From positions 15,113-79,112 of the forward strand of contig CAYQXJ010000016.1 of assembly GCA_964421565.1 (NCBI GenBank): 64,000 bases of DNA. The letters are read 5' to 3'. This DNA comes from CAYQXJ01 sp964421565 (GTDB taxonomy: Bacteria > Planctomycetota > Brocadiia > SM23-32). This document shows positions 52,739 to 61,406 of the stretch, one piece after another; the stretch's first letter is position 1, and each line of letters starts with the position of its first letter. A program made the translations under genes and the position numbers. The notes under the pieces were generated by a model, which saw only the letters and a program-made list of their open reading frames with translations, was not told the DNA's origin and did no database searches.

Positions 52739-53581
52739 TCACAGCTGGAATGAAGCCTCGGGCAGCGCCACGTTCAGAGCAACGTTGGCCAGGCGCAACA
52801 CCACGGATGTCTGCGTTTCGGGGTGACTCATCCAGATCATGGTGGGCAACTGGACCGCATGGCCGCCCGAGCCCTGAAAGCTCTGCCAGGCGCCGAACCT
52901 GATCTGGGTGCGCACGCTGCCGTCCTGCGCGAATAGGTCAAGGGTCAGCGGTAACTGGCGGCGCCGGTCGTACGCCAGGGAGTTGACAAGGAACAGGCGA
53001 GCCTCAGGCTCCGTCACGTAGGACAGGGACTGCAATACGGAGATGGCGGCCGAGTGCTGGACGACCTGGGCCTTCTGGGCAAACAGGCGGGACCAGTCCC
53101 ACGCCTGTACCATGTCATCGGGGCGTAGCAGTATATTGCGGGGTCGTGCGCCGATGGGTTTGTCATACTCGCCCTCGTAACCGCTGCCCGTGCCGAAAAC
53201 GGGCAACTCCACGCGGAACCTCTCGCCGTCGCCGGTCAAAACGACGCGTCGACCAGACTTCGGTGCCACCAGTTCGATCTTGCCGGATTTGGCGATACGC
53301 AGCAGGCCGTTCTGGAAGCTCACCTGGTTGTTGGGCAACTGAATCAGCGGGCTCTGCACGACGAGGCTGCAGGATGCCTCCAGATTGGACCATTGTTGAT
53401 TCTGCGACGTTATCTGCGCCTTCAGCGTCTCCACGTCCACGGGACTGCCTGCCAGGGGCACGGCGGGCGCAATGCGCTCCTGCTCGGCGCAGCCGCTCAG
53501 ACCGAACGCTGCGGGCACAAGTGCCAGCACTGCCACGAGAATCGCCACCACATCTTGCTGTTGTGTTCGTACCACAGCCAC
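52739..53581 (-). CDS. lipoprotein, LolA-like fold possible
   Basis: A 280-residue lipoprotein: hydrophobic signal (11-27) and lipobox LSGC (Cys31). The mature part begins ETLKAQITSQNQQWSNLEASC and continues as repeated beta strands (IELVAPKSGRRVVLTGDGERFRV), a pattern like LolA/LolB-type lipoprotein-sorting proteins. The start is a GTG right after a GGAGGGAG run; a second GTG two codons later is possible. It is the last gene of the proS-DUF4416-ndk group. Confidence 0.55.
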   Translation of the reverse strand: MAVVRTQQQDVVAILVAVLALVPAAFGLSGCAEQERIAPAVPLAGSPVDVETLKAQITSQNQQWSNLEASCSLVVQSPLIQLPNNQVSFQNGLLRIAKSGKIELVAPKSGRRVVLTGDGERFRVELPVFGTGSGYEGEYDKPIGARPRNILLRPDDMVQAWDWSRLFAQKAQVVQHSAAISVLQSLSYVTEPEARLFLVNSLAYDRRRQLPLTLDLFAQDGSVRTQIRFGAWQSFQGSGGHAVQLPTMIWMSHPETQTSVVLRLANVALNVALPEASFQL

Positions 53582-53590
53582 CTCCCTCCC

Positions 53591-54061
53591 CTATATGGGT
53601 TCCGCCCCACTCTGGTCATATATCCAGCGGGTTGCGTCCGGTGGGTATGTTACCAGTTCATCTTCGCTGAAGAAACTCTCCGCCTCGCAGCGGGCGGCCT
53701 GCGGGCTGTCGCTGCCGTGGATCAGGTTGAAGCGGTTGCTGAGCGCCAGGTCACCGCGGATGGTGCCCGGCGGTGAATCGCTGCCGAATGTGCGCCCCAT
53801 CATGGCCCGCACGACGGAAACGGCGTTCTTGCCTTCGAGGAGCATCGCCACCACGGGCCCGCTGACGGCATACTGCACGAGCGGCTCGTAGAAGTCCTTC
53901 CCTGCGTGTTCGGCGTAGTGGCTGCGCACGAACTTCTCGCTGAGCTGCGTCATCTTCAGTCCCAGTATGTTGAACCCCTTGCGTTCAAAGCGGGCTATTA
54001 TCTCGCCAACCAGCGCCCGCCGTACGGCATCGGGTTTGAGGAAGACCAGCGTTCTCTCCAT
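53591..54061 (-). CDS. ndk: nucleoside diphosphate kinase
   Basis: Ndk balances nucleoside triphosphate pools by phosphotransfer through an active-site His, here in NLIHGSDS. FLKPDAVRR at the start and the Arg-rich middle region (GRTFGSDSPPGTIRGD) are conserved. The length of 156 aa is slightly above average. It follows the DUF4416 gene by 19 bases. Confidence 0.95.
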   Translation of the reverse strand: MERTLVFLKPDAVRRALVGEIIARFERKGFNILGLKMTQLSEKFVRSHYAEHAGKDFYEPLVQYAVSGPVVAMLLEGKNAVSVVRAMMGRTFGSDSPPGTIRGDLALSNRFNLIHGSDSPQAARCEAESFFSEDELVTYPPDATRWIYDQSGAEPI

Positions 54062-54080
54062 CCGCCCTTGGCTCCTTCAT

Positions 54081-54638
54081 CTATGTTCCGTCAAACCTTT
54101 TCCGGTTCGACAGCTTCAAGCGATACGCCTCGCGCACCTCGGCGAAGAAGTCACGATACCGCTCCGTGCGATAGTCGCTGTAGGTCCATTCCCAGGGCTG
54201 GAACTGCCCGTCTCGCCACTTCAGCGTGGACTCGGCGTATATACCGTCGCCCAGGTAGAGCCGATGTGCGTAGTCCTTCGTGGTCGCCAGCACCATCTTC
54301 GCCAGGTTCACGTACCCGGGATCCAGGTTGACCGGTCGGTTGACCGCACAGTCGAGAGCGGCGGCCAGTCTGCCTTCGATCTGGTTTGTGGTGAGCTTCA
54401 CCTCCACGATCCGGTCGGCCGGCAGTGTATCGGCGAAGCTGTAGATTCGCCGGAGCAGTGGAGCGCCCATCTCCGCTTCGTAATAGTGCGTGAACTCCCA
54501 GGGCCAAGTTGCGCTTTCCATGTCGATGCTGCCGAATTCGCACTCAAGCTCTGCGCGAGCCGCGTCCAGCCACTCCGGCTTTGCGGCGAGCGCGGGGCAG
54601 ACCAGATTGACGGGGTCGGGTTCACGGATCTGTCCCAT
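54081..54638 (-). CDS. DUF4416 family protein
   Basis: A 185-residue protein matching DUF4416: FTHYYEAEMGAPLLRRIYSF, VNLDPGYVNLAKMVLATTKD, HRLYLGDGIYAESTLKW and the late WTYSDYRTERY. The function of the family is unknown. It lies two bases downstream of proS, between proS and ndk. Confidence 0.8.
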   Translation of the reverse strand: MGQIREPDPVNLVCPALAAKPEWLDAARAELECEFGSIDMESATWPWEFTHYYEAEMGAPLLRRIYSFADTLPADRIVEVKLTTNQIEGRLAAALDCAVNRPVNLDPGYVNLAKMVLATTKDYAHRLYLGDGIYAESTLKWRDGQFQPWEWTYSDYRTERYRDFFAEVREAYRLKLSNRKRFDGT

Positions 54639-54640
54639 CG

Positions 54641-56368
54641 CTAAGCACCGCTTTCCGGCCGCAATCCCCGCAGGAGGGTTAGGGCCTGCTCGGCTATCCG
54701 CTCGGGCGCCACTTGATGAACAGTGCCGTCCCTGCGCACCTGGAGTTCGAGCGTACCCTTCTGCGCATAACCCCTGCCGACGACGACGCGCAGTGGTATG
54801 CCGATCAGATCGGCGTCCTTGAACTTAACGCCCGGGCTCTCCTCGCGCTCGTCAAGCAACGTATCCAGCCCCGCAGCCTCCAGTCGTCCGACGGCCTCAA
54901 GTGCGGCCGTGGCGACCTCCTCGTCATTCCTGCCGAGCGGCAGCACCAAAACCTGGTAGGGTGCCAGGGCCGGCGTCCAAATTATGCCTTCGTCGTCGCA
55001 TGACGTCTCCACGGCGGCCGCAAGCAGGCGGTTCAGTCCCATACCATAGCAGCCCATCACGAAAGGCTGTTGCCGCCCTGCAGCATCGGTGAAGGTGGCG
55101 TCCAGGTCCTCGCTGTACTTCGTGCCGAGCCGGAAGATGTGGCCGACCTCGATGCCGCTACTAACCGTGAGAGGCTTCGAGCATTCGGGGCACGCGTCCC
55201 CTTTCACTGCAAAGCGTATGTCTGCGGCTTCATCGGGCTCGAAGTCGAGTCCAGGCAGCACGCCGACCAGATGCGCGTCACGACGATTGGCCCCGGTCAC
55301 GCCGTCCCTGACGACCATCACCCAATTGTCGGCGATCACTTTGACACCTTCGAGGCCGACCGGTCCGGCGAACCCGACCGGGGCGCCGGTTACACGCTCG
55401 ATGGTGGCCGGATCCGCCAGCTCGAGCAGGCTCACACCCTGCGCCCGCGCGAGCTTGGTCTCGTTTATGTCGTGGTCGCCCCGCACCAGCGCTGCCAACG
55501 GCTCGCCGTCGGCCAGGTAGATCAGCGTTTTGATCAGTTGTGCGGGGCGCACGCTCAGGAAATCACTCACCTCGTCGATGGTGGCGCGCCCTGGGGTTGC
55601 TACTTCCCGGGGGGTTGACACGTCGTTGCGCGATTCAGTGGGCGGGGGAATGGCCACCCGGGCCACCTCCAGATTGGCCGAGTAACCGCATGCGGGGCAC
55701 CGTACGAAGCTCGCCGTGCCGATCTCCGCCGGCACGATGAACTCATGGGAAGCCCCCCCGCCCATGGCGCCCGGATCAGCCTGCACGCACACGAACGGCA
55801 GTCCGCAACGCTTCAGTATGCGCGCGTATGCTTCGTGCATCGCCGCATATGCGCTGTCGAGTTCCCTCGCGTCCGCCCCGAAGCTGTACGCGTCCTTCAT
55901 GATGAACTCCCGGGTGCGGATCACCCCGAAGCGGGGGCGCGGCTCGTCCCGGAACTTGGTGTGTATCTGGTAGAGGATCAGGGGTAGTTGGCGATAGCTG
56001 CGCAACTCATCGCGCGCGATGGCGGTCACGACCTCCTCGTGAGTCGGCGCCAGAACGTGCGGCCGGCCGTGGCGGTCGTCGAACCGCATCAGGTCGTGCC
56101 CGAACGCATCGAGCCGACCCGTTTCGCGCAGCAGTTCCTCCGGCCAGAGCACGGGCATCAGCACTTCAACGGCTCCGGCCCGTTCCATCTGCTCCCGTAC
56201 GATGCGCTCGACGTTGCGAAGGGCTCGGAAGCCGAGCGGAAGGTAGGAGTAGGAGCCGCTGGCGACTTGCCGCACCAGTCCCGCGCGCAACATGAGCTGA
56301 TGGCTGCGCCCGACCGCCTCGGCGGGCGTCTCGCGCAGCGTCGGTATCAGCGTGGCGGACCAGCGCAT
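54641..56368 (-). CDS. proS: prolyl-tRNA synthetase, bacterial type with editing domain
   Basis: ProS charges tRNA-Pro. Class II motifs are present: the APTHEEVVTAIARDE region, a motif 2 region of TKFRDEPRPRFGVIRTREF, and GCYGMGLNRL as motif 3. The middle (about 230-400) is the YbaK-type editing insertion that removes Ala-tRNA-Pro, the bacterial arrangement. The length of 575 aa is normal. The start at 56368 has AAGGGA upstream; the longer frame lies upstream of the promoter. No T-box leader is seen. Confidence 0.94.
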   Translation of the reverse strand: MRWSATLIPTLRETPAEAVGRSHQLMLRAGLVRQVASGSYSYLPLGFRALRNVERIVREQMERAGAVEVLMPVLWPEELLRETGRLDAFGHDLMRFDDRHGRPHVLAPTHEEVVTAIARDELRSYRQLPLILYQIHTKFRDEPRPRFGVIRTREFIMKDAYSFGADARELDSAYAAMHEAYARILKRCGLPFVCVQADPGAMGGGASHEFIVPAEIGTASFVRCPACGYSANLEVARVAIPPPTESRNDVSTPREVATPGRATIDEVSDFLSVRPAQLIKTLIYLADGEPLAALVRGDHDINETKLARAQGVSLLELADPATIERVTGAPVGFAGPVGLEGVKVIADNWVMVVRDGVTGANRRDAHLVGVLPGLDFEPDEAADIRFAVKGDACPECSKPLTVSSGIEVGHIFRLGTKYSEDLDATFTDAAGRQQPFVMGCYGMGLNRLLAAAVETSCDDEGIIWTPALAPYQVLVLPLGRNDEEVATAALEAVGRLEAAGLDTLLDEREESPGVKFKDADLIGIPLRVVVGRGYAQKGTLELQVRRDGTVHQVAPERIAEQALTLLRGLRPESGA

Positions 56369-56434
56369 GGCCGTCCCTTGGGCGATGGGGAGAGCCGGAG
56401 CGCTCCCCGAGTTGGCTTGAACTGTAGATAGCGT

Positions 56435-56463
56435 ATTATATGTGCCGCTTCGTGGTGACGCAA
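56435..56463 (-). promoter_or_regulatory. promoter of proS operon
   Basis: Minus strand: TTGCGT (56458-56463), 17-base spacer, consensus TATAAT (56435-56440), about 66 bases before the proS ATG. Confidence 0.65.
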
Positions 56464-56588
56464 TCCGAAGACTTTGGGTCGGGACTTCGCCACGAGCTTT
56501 GACTGCTGCCTGCACAGACCGCTGAGCGTCCTGTACTCGCTCCGTGTTACGGGACATTGTCGTGCGCGAATGCCCTCGTCTCCTGTGC

Positions 56589-56618
56589 TTGCCGGGCAGG
56601 GCAGGGGTGCGCTACAAT
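56589..56618 (+). promoter_or_regulatory. promoter of the oxidoreductase-MoxR operon
   Basis: TTGCCG (56589-56594), 18-base spacer, TACAAT (56613-56618), about 50 bases before the ATG at 56676. Confidence 0.5.
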
Positions 56619-56675
56619 CCTGAACTAACGCGTCCCCGTTGGGGTGCGTATGTGTGATACCGGGAGGCAGTTCTC

Positions 56676-57692
56676 ATGCGTCTTATACAGGTTGGTGTAG
56701 GAGGCTTCGGAGCGGGTTGGCTCCGCGTGGTAGAGCAGGATGAGCGGGCTACACTTGCGGCTCTGGTCGATATCGACCAGCGGGCACTGGCGGCCGCCGC
56801 AGAGTCGACGGGCGTAGCCGCTGAGCGTTGCTTTACGGACTACTGGCAGGCGTTCCGAACGGTCGAAGCCGATGCCGTGCTCTGCGTGACCCCTCCGGGC
56901 ATGCACTGCCCCGTAGCGCTGGCGGCGTTCGAGAGCGGCCTGCATGTGCTGACCGAGAAGCCCCTCTCTGACACCATGAAGGATGCGCGCTCGATGGTCG
57001 ACGCCGCTGAGCGGGCGGGGTGCACGCTCATGGTCAGCCAGAACTATCGCTTCCGCCCTTGGGTGCGCACCATGCAATCCCTGATGCGAAGCGGGAAGTT
57101 CGGTGCACCCGACAACGTGTACGTCCACTTTGCGAAGTCGCCGCGCTTCGAGGGTTCGTTTCGATTGAAGATGGAGCACCCCCTCGTCAAGGACATGAGC
57201 ATACACCACTTCGACCTGATGCGGGCGCTGACGGGGCGCGAACCAGTCTCCGTGTTCGCACGTACCTGGAAACCCGAATGGAGCTGGTTCGAGCATGACC
57301 CGTGTGCAGCAGCGCTCTACGAGTTCGAGGACGGGCTGACGGTGATATACAACGGCTCGTGGGTCGCGCGTGGCCGCGAGACCACGTGGGACGGGCAGTG
57401 GTCCATCGAATGTGCGAATGCCTTTCTGGAGTTGCGGGGAGAGCACGTGCACTGCACACTGGCCGAACACGCCCACCAGGACGCCGAAGTAGAGATGCGT
57501 GAGATGCCCTGTACCAACCAGGCGTACAGTCTGCTGGAGTTTCGGCAGGCGATGGACCAGGGTCGAGAGCCGGAGACCAGCGGGCGCGACAACCTGAACA
57601 GCCTGGTCATGGTCTTCGCCGCTACGCAGTCCGCCCGAAGTGGCTGCCGCGTGTACATACAGGACGTGTTGCGGGACGGGGGGGCTGCGTGA
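56676..57692 (+). CDS. Gfo/Idh/MocA-family oxidoreductase
   Basis: A 338-residue NAD(P)-dependent oxidoreductase. N-terminal Rossmann fold with LIQVGVGGFGAGWLRVV (2-18) and the EKPLS-type motif as TEKPLSDTMKD. The C-terminal alpha/beta domain has a HHFD catalytic-site motif (MSIHHFDLMRALTG). Members oxidise or reduce sugars, inositols and related hydroxy compounds. The stop overlaps the moxR start by four bases. Substrate unknown. Confidence 0.85.
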   Translation: MRLIQVGVGGFGAGWLRVVEQDERATLAALVDIDQRALAAAAESTGVAAERCFTDYWQAFRTVEADAVLCVTPPGMHCPVALAAFESGLHVLTEKPLSDTMKDARSMVDAAERAGCTLMVSQNYRFRPWVRTMQSLMRSGKFGAPDNVYVHFAKSPRFEGSFRLKMEHPLVKDMSIHHFDLMRALTGREPVSVFARTWKPEWSWFEHDPCAAALYEFEDGLTVIYNGSWVARGRETTWDGQWSIECANAFLELRGEHVHCTLAEHAHQDAEVEMREMPCTNQAYSLLEFRQAMDQGREPETSGRDNLNSLVMVFAATQSARSGCRVYIQDVLRDGGAA

Positions 57693-58711
57693 GCAACGAC
57701 GATCGCATCGCAGGCGGCTTCGCCGCGCGGCTCGAAGAGTTCAGCGAGCTCATAGATGCCATGCACGAGGAGCTTGGCAAGGTTATCTACGGTCAGCGCA
57801 ACGTCATACGCCAGATCATGGCGGGCATCTTCGCCCGGGGACACTGCCTGATGGTTGGCGTGCCCGGCCTGGCGAAGACCATGATGGTTTCGTGCATGGC
57901 GGAGATCATGCAACTGAGCTTTCGGCGCATTCAGTTCACGCCCGACCTGATGCCCAGCGACATAACGGGCACCAACATCATTGAGGAGGGCGCAGGCAAG
58001 CGGGAATTCCGCTTCGTGCCGGGGCCCCTTTTCGCTCACATGGTGCTGGGGGATGAGATAAACCGCACGCCGCCGAAGACGCAGGCCGCTCTGCTGCAGG
58101 CAATGCAAGAGCGACAGGTCACGGTGGGCCAGACTACCTATGACCTGCCCGAACCGTTCTTCGTTATCGCAACGCAGAACCCCATCGAGCAGGAAGGCAC
58201 ATATCCCCTGCCCGAGGCCCAACTGGACCGGTTCATGTTCAACATACACATCGACTACCCTGACGCCGGGGTCGAGGAGCAGATACTCTCTGAAACCACG
58301 CATGGGGCCCGTGACAAGCTCGAGCCCGTCGTGGACGGTCAGAAGATATTGCGCATGCAGGACCTGGTGGAGGACATCGTCGCCTCACCTTACGTTATCA
58401 AGTATGCCACGGTGCTGATACGAGCAAGTCGGCCGAGTTCGCAGGAGGCGCCCGGTTTTGTGCGCGACATGGTCGACTGGGGGGCCGGGCCGCGCGCGGG
58501 CCAGCATCTGGTGCTCGGGGCGAAAGCGCTGGCCGCGATGGATGGCCGGTTCAACGTGGCCACGGAAGACATCCGCGACGTGGCGGTGCCCGTCCTTCGC
58601 CACCGCATCGCCTGCAACTTCCAGGCGCAGGCGGAGGGTGTCGACAGCGTTCGCGTCGTCCAGATGCTGCTGGAAGAGGTACCTGAGCCGGCCGTGCAGA
58701 AGTATGAATGA
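57689..58711 (+). CDS. MoxR-family AAA+ ATPase
   Basis: A 340-residue MoxR ATPase: Walker A GVPGLAKT, Walker B VLGDEINR, sensor 1 FFVIATQNPIEQEGTYPLPEAQLDRF, all intact. MoxR proteins act as chaperone-like ATPases, usually with VWA-domain and DUF58 partners. Here it is translationally coupled to an oxidoreductase gene instead. The VWA genes at 44.5-48.9 kb are the only candidate partners in the window. Start is GTG in the oxidoreductase stop. Confidence 0.92.
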   Translation: MSNDDRIAGGFAARLEEFSELIDAMHEELGKVIYGQRNVIRQIMAGIFARGHCLMVGVPGLAKTMMVSCMAEIMQLSFRRIQFTPDLMPSDITGTNIIEEGAGKREFRFVPGPLFAHMVLGDEINRTPPKTQAALLQAMQERQVTVGQTTYDLPEPFFVIATQNPIEQEGTYPLPEAQLDRFMFNIHIDYPDAGVEEQILSETTHGARDKLEPVVDGQKILRMQDLVEDIVASPYVIKYATVLIRASRPSSQEAPGFVRDMVDWGAGPRAGQHLVLGAKALAAMDGRFNVATEDIRDVAVPVLRHRIACNFQAQAEGVDSVRVVQMLLEEVPEPAVQKYE

Positions 58712-58741
58712 CGCCCGTTCGCCCAATCCATGGAGGTCGCA

Positions 58742-59620
58742 TTGAAGCTCCTTACTTACGACGACCGAGGCGAGGTGAAAGTCGGAGCGGCGGTGGGAGA
58801 CGCTGTTCTCGACCTGGCGGCCGCGACGGGGCGACGCTTTCGCCCGCCGCTGCAAGACATGTTGCCGGATGGGGATGCAATGGCGGAGGCGCGCGAGCTT
58901 GCGGACCGAGCCGTGGCGGAGGCCGAGTTCGCCGAAACGTTCTGCCGGCCGCTGCAGGAAGTCCGCATCATGGCCCCCATCGTCCGGCCCGGCAAGGTGA
59001 TCTGCCTCGGCTTGAACTACCGAGATCATGCCGTAGAAAGCGGACACGCCGTGCCGTCGGAACCCGTTGTTTTCAGCAAGCTAACCACCAGCGTCATCGG
59101 CCCGGACCAACCCATCCGCATCCCCCAAGCCTCTGACCAGATTGACTATGAGGTAGAACTGGCGGTGGTCGTCGGGCGCCGTGCAAAGGGCCTGAGCGCT
59201 ACCGATGCAATGAGCTGTGTGGCGGGTTACACCGTGCTGACAGACGTGAGCGCGCGCGATTACCAACGGGAAAAACCCGGGGGACAGTGGACTCTGGCGA
59301 AGAGTTTCGACACGTTCTGTCCCATTGGGCCGGGGCTCGTCACGCCGGACGAGGTAAGCGACCCGCACCGGCTGCGCATCGAATGCGCGGTCAACGGCGA
59401 ACTACTGCAGTCGAGCAACACAGCGCAGATGATCTTCAGCGTGCCCGAGATCATCGAGTACATCAACCGTGTGGTCACGCTGGAGCCCGGCGATGTTGTG
59501 GCGACCGGCACTCCGGCCGGAGTGGGCTTTGCTCGCAGACCGCCGCGCTTCCTGCACGCGGGAGACGTTGTGGAGTGCACGGTTCAGGATGTCGGCACCC
59601 TCGTCAATCCGGTGGTGTGA
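58742..59620 (+). CDS. fumarylacetoacetate hydrolase-family protein
   Basis: A 292-residue FAH-family protein, which hydrolyses or decarboxylates acylpyruvates and related keto acids with a divalent metal. Conserved GLNYRDHAVE and the metal Glu/Glu/Asp triad region including DYEVELAVVVGR and GYTVLTDVSARDYQ are present, plus TGTPAGVG. The TTG at 58742 is taken as start because GGAGG lies five bases before it and the family usually begins MKL near here. It is 30 bases downstream of moxR. Confidence 0.85.
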   Translation: MKLLTYDDRGEVKVGAAVGDAVLDLAAATGRRFRPPLQDMLPDGDAMAEARELADRAVAEAEFAETFCRPLQEVRIMAPIVRPGKVICLGLNYRDHAVESGHAVPSEPVVFSKLTTSVIGPDQPIRIPQASDQIDYEVELAVVVGRRAKGLSATDAMSCVAGYTVLTDVSARDYQREKPGGQWTLAKSFDTFCPIGPGLVTPDEVSDPHRLRIECAVNGELLQSSNTAQMIFSVPEIIEYINRVVTLEPGDVVATGTPAGVGFARRPPRFLHAGDVVECTVQDVGTLVNPVV

Positions 59621-59621
59621 G

Positions 59622-60794
59622 ATGGAGGAAGGCGGTCGGCTTCGGTGTGTCGTGGTTGGGGCGGGGGCCCTCGGGCTGGGCTTCCTCGGTCCGGAGTTGA
59701 CTCCCGGCTGCGACGTCACCTTTCTCGATATCCCTGAAAAGCTTGATCTTCTGGGCCATCTTCGCTCGGGGGGGGGCTACGCCCTGAACCTGACGGGTTT
59801 GTCCCTGCGTCCCGTGCAGGTGCATGGTGTCGACGGTCTCTGCCTGGGCGAACACGGAGGGCAGATTGCCCGTGCTTTCCACGCGGCGGACTTTGTGATT
59901 ACTGCCGTCGGCGAGCCGAACCTTCCGAAGATTGCCCCAACCCTCGCCGAGGCGGCTCTTCGCCGTGATGCAGAACGACCGCTGCGGATTCTGTGTGCCG
60001 AGAACGGCGTCGAGATCGCACACGGCCTGCGCACAAGCATCGAAGCAGCGGCCGAATGCCGGCTGGGCGCAGCCCTTCGCGTGGGCGACACGGTTATGGG
60101 TCGCATGTGCAAGGTGGTCGCCGAACCACGCCCTCCGACCGAACCAGTGGTGCCCGGAGCAGATTGGGCTATCGTCGCCGAGCCGTACCACGGAATACCT
60201 GTCGAGGAGCACGTTCTGGGCGGCCTGAGTGGCCTGCCGGCCGCCGTGCAGCAGCAGTCGCCCGCGCCTTTCAGCGCTTCGGAAGACATCAAGATGCTCT
60301 GCCACAACGGCCTGCACGCGGTGCTTAGTTGCCTGGGAGAGTTGAGGGGGGCAGAGTTCTTCGACGAGTTACGCGACGATGCGGAGCTTATGGAACTGGG
60401 CCACGACTTGCTGTTGCAGGAGGCCGCGCCAGCGCTCCTTAGGAAACACCCGTCAGCAATGGAGCGCAATGAATTGCTGAACTACTGCGACTGGATTCTG
60501 CGCCGCGTCACATGTTCCACGTTCCACGACCCCATCGAGCGCGGCACGCGTGGCATCATGCGCAAGCTTCAGCCGTGGGAACGCTTGGTTTACAGTGTCC
60601 GGACTGTGGCCGAGCTTCGCGGCAGGCCGGTGTCCTACGCCGCGGGGCTTGCTGCCGCAGTCATCATCGCGCGCCGCACCGGCCAGACGGAACTCGAGTT
60701 CCGAGAAGTCCTCACCGACTTCTGCGGTTTCTCTGAAGATTCCGACTCCCAGTTGATCGCCATGATCGAGTCCGCCCGGGGCGATATCGCCTGA
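59622..60794 (+). CDS. mannitol-1-phosphate 5-dehydrogenase-like oxidoreductase
   Basis: A 390-residue NAD-dependent dehydrogenase of the mannitol/polyol dehydrogenase (MtlD) family. N-terminal Rossmann motif CVVVGAGALGLGFLGPEL, then FVITAVGEPNLPKIAPTLAEA and LCAENG, as in MtlD. The C-terminal helical domain includes DPIERGTRGIMRKLQPWERL. Family members interconvert sugar phosphates and polyol phosphates. It follows the FAH gene by one base, ending the operon. Confidence 0.75.
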   Translation: MEEGGRLRCVVVGAGALGLGFLGPELTPGCDVTFLDIPEKLDLLGHLRSGGGYALNLTGLSLRPVQVHGVDGLCLGEHGGQIARAFHAADFVITAVGEPNLPKIAPTLAEAALRRDAERPLRILCAENGVEIAHGLRTSIEAAAECRLGAALRVGDTVMGRMCKVVAEPRPPTEPVVPGADWAIVAEPYHGIPVEEHVLGGLSGLPAAVQQQSPAPFSASEDIKMLCHNGLHAVLSCLGELRGAEFFDELRDDAELMELGHDLLLQEAAPALLRKHPSAMERNELLNYCDWILRRVTCSTFHDPIERGTRGIMRKLQPWERLVYSVRTVAELRGRPVSYAAGLAAAVIIARRTGQTELEFREVLTDFCGFSEDSDSQLIAMIESARGDIA

Positions 60795-60811
60795 CAACTC
60801 AGCCCCTGCGC

Positions 60812-61297
60812 TTAGCGGCTCGTCCGGCGGCGCATCTGACGTTGCAGGTCCTCGCGGCGCTGGCGCTCCTCCTTCTGGCGGCGCTTGTCCCACTGTTTGC
60901 GGCGCCGCGCTACCGCGATCTCGGCTTTCGCATATCCGTTGCGGAAGTAGACACTCAGCGGAATGAGGGTATAGCCCTTCTGGTTCACCTGACCGGCGAT
61001 GGTGTTAATCTCCCGCCGGTGCAGCAACAGCTTGCGCGGGCGCTTGGGCTCGTGGTTTTGGATGTTGCCCTCTTCGTAGGGTGCAATGTGCATGTCGTAG
61101 AGGAACACCTCGTCTCCGCGCGGGCGGGCGTATGCCTCCTCCAGGCTGCAATTGCCGCGGCGCAGGCTCTTCACTTCGGTGCCCTGCAGCACCATACCCG
61201 CCTCATAGGTGTCTTCTATCTCGAACTCATGGCGCGCGCGCCGGTTCCGCGCGACCACGTGCACTCCGCTGGCTCTGTTTCTGCTCACCTGCGACAT
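60812..61297 (-). CDS. smpB: SsrA-binding protein SmpB
   Basis: SmpB binds tmRNA and brings it to stalled ribosomes for trans-translation. EDTYEAGMVLQGTEVKSLR, YEEGN and PKRPRKLLLHRREI are classic motifs, and the basic C-terminal tail (RRKQWDKRRQKEERQRR) is present. 161 residues, slightly long. ATG 61297 was chosen over an upstream TTG. No tmRNA gene is seen next to it. Confidence 0.94.
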   Translation of the reverse strand: MSQVSRNRASGVHVVARNRRARHEFEIEDTYEAGMVLQGTEVKSLRRGNCSLEEAYARPRGDEVFLYDMHIAPYEEGNIQNHEPKRPRKLLLHRREINTIAGQVNQKGYTLIPLSVYFRNGYAKAEIAVARRRKQWDKRRQKEERQRREDLQRQMRRRTSR

Positions 61298-61330
61298 GGT
61301 ACAGTCGCGGACCACTGAATGCAAAACAGC

Positions 61331-61359
61331 TTGAAAATCCGCCCCTCACGCCCTATAAC
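61331..61359 (+). promoter_or_regulatory. promoter of the 658-residue unknown gene
   Basis: TTGAAA (61331-61336), 17-base spacer, TATAAC (61354-61359), about 47 bases before the ATG at 61407. Confidence 0.6.
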
Positions 61360-61406
61360 GTCTGTCTGCCTTTGAGTGGTAGCCGCCCCCAGAAGACGAG
61401 GCCCCC

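Larger units (their letters stand above)
56369..56675. other. 307-bp divergent promoter region between proS and the oxidoreductase operon
   Basis: No gene is convincing here. Two divergent promoters are visible and are annotated separately. The proS start point would fall about 60 bases before its ATG, leaving no room for a T-box. The rest shows no repeat or operator that I can see. Confidence 0.5.

Noticed and set aside
56369..56440. T-box leader before proS
   Set aside because: The predicted start point leaves only about 60 bases of leader and no T-box sequence is seen.
60812..61406. tmRNA (ssrA) next to smpB
   Set aside because: No tRNA-Ala-like ends or tag frame could be found; the gap is only about 110 bases.
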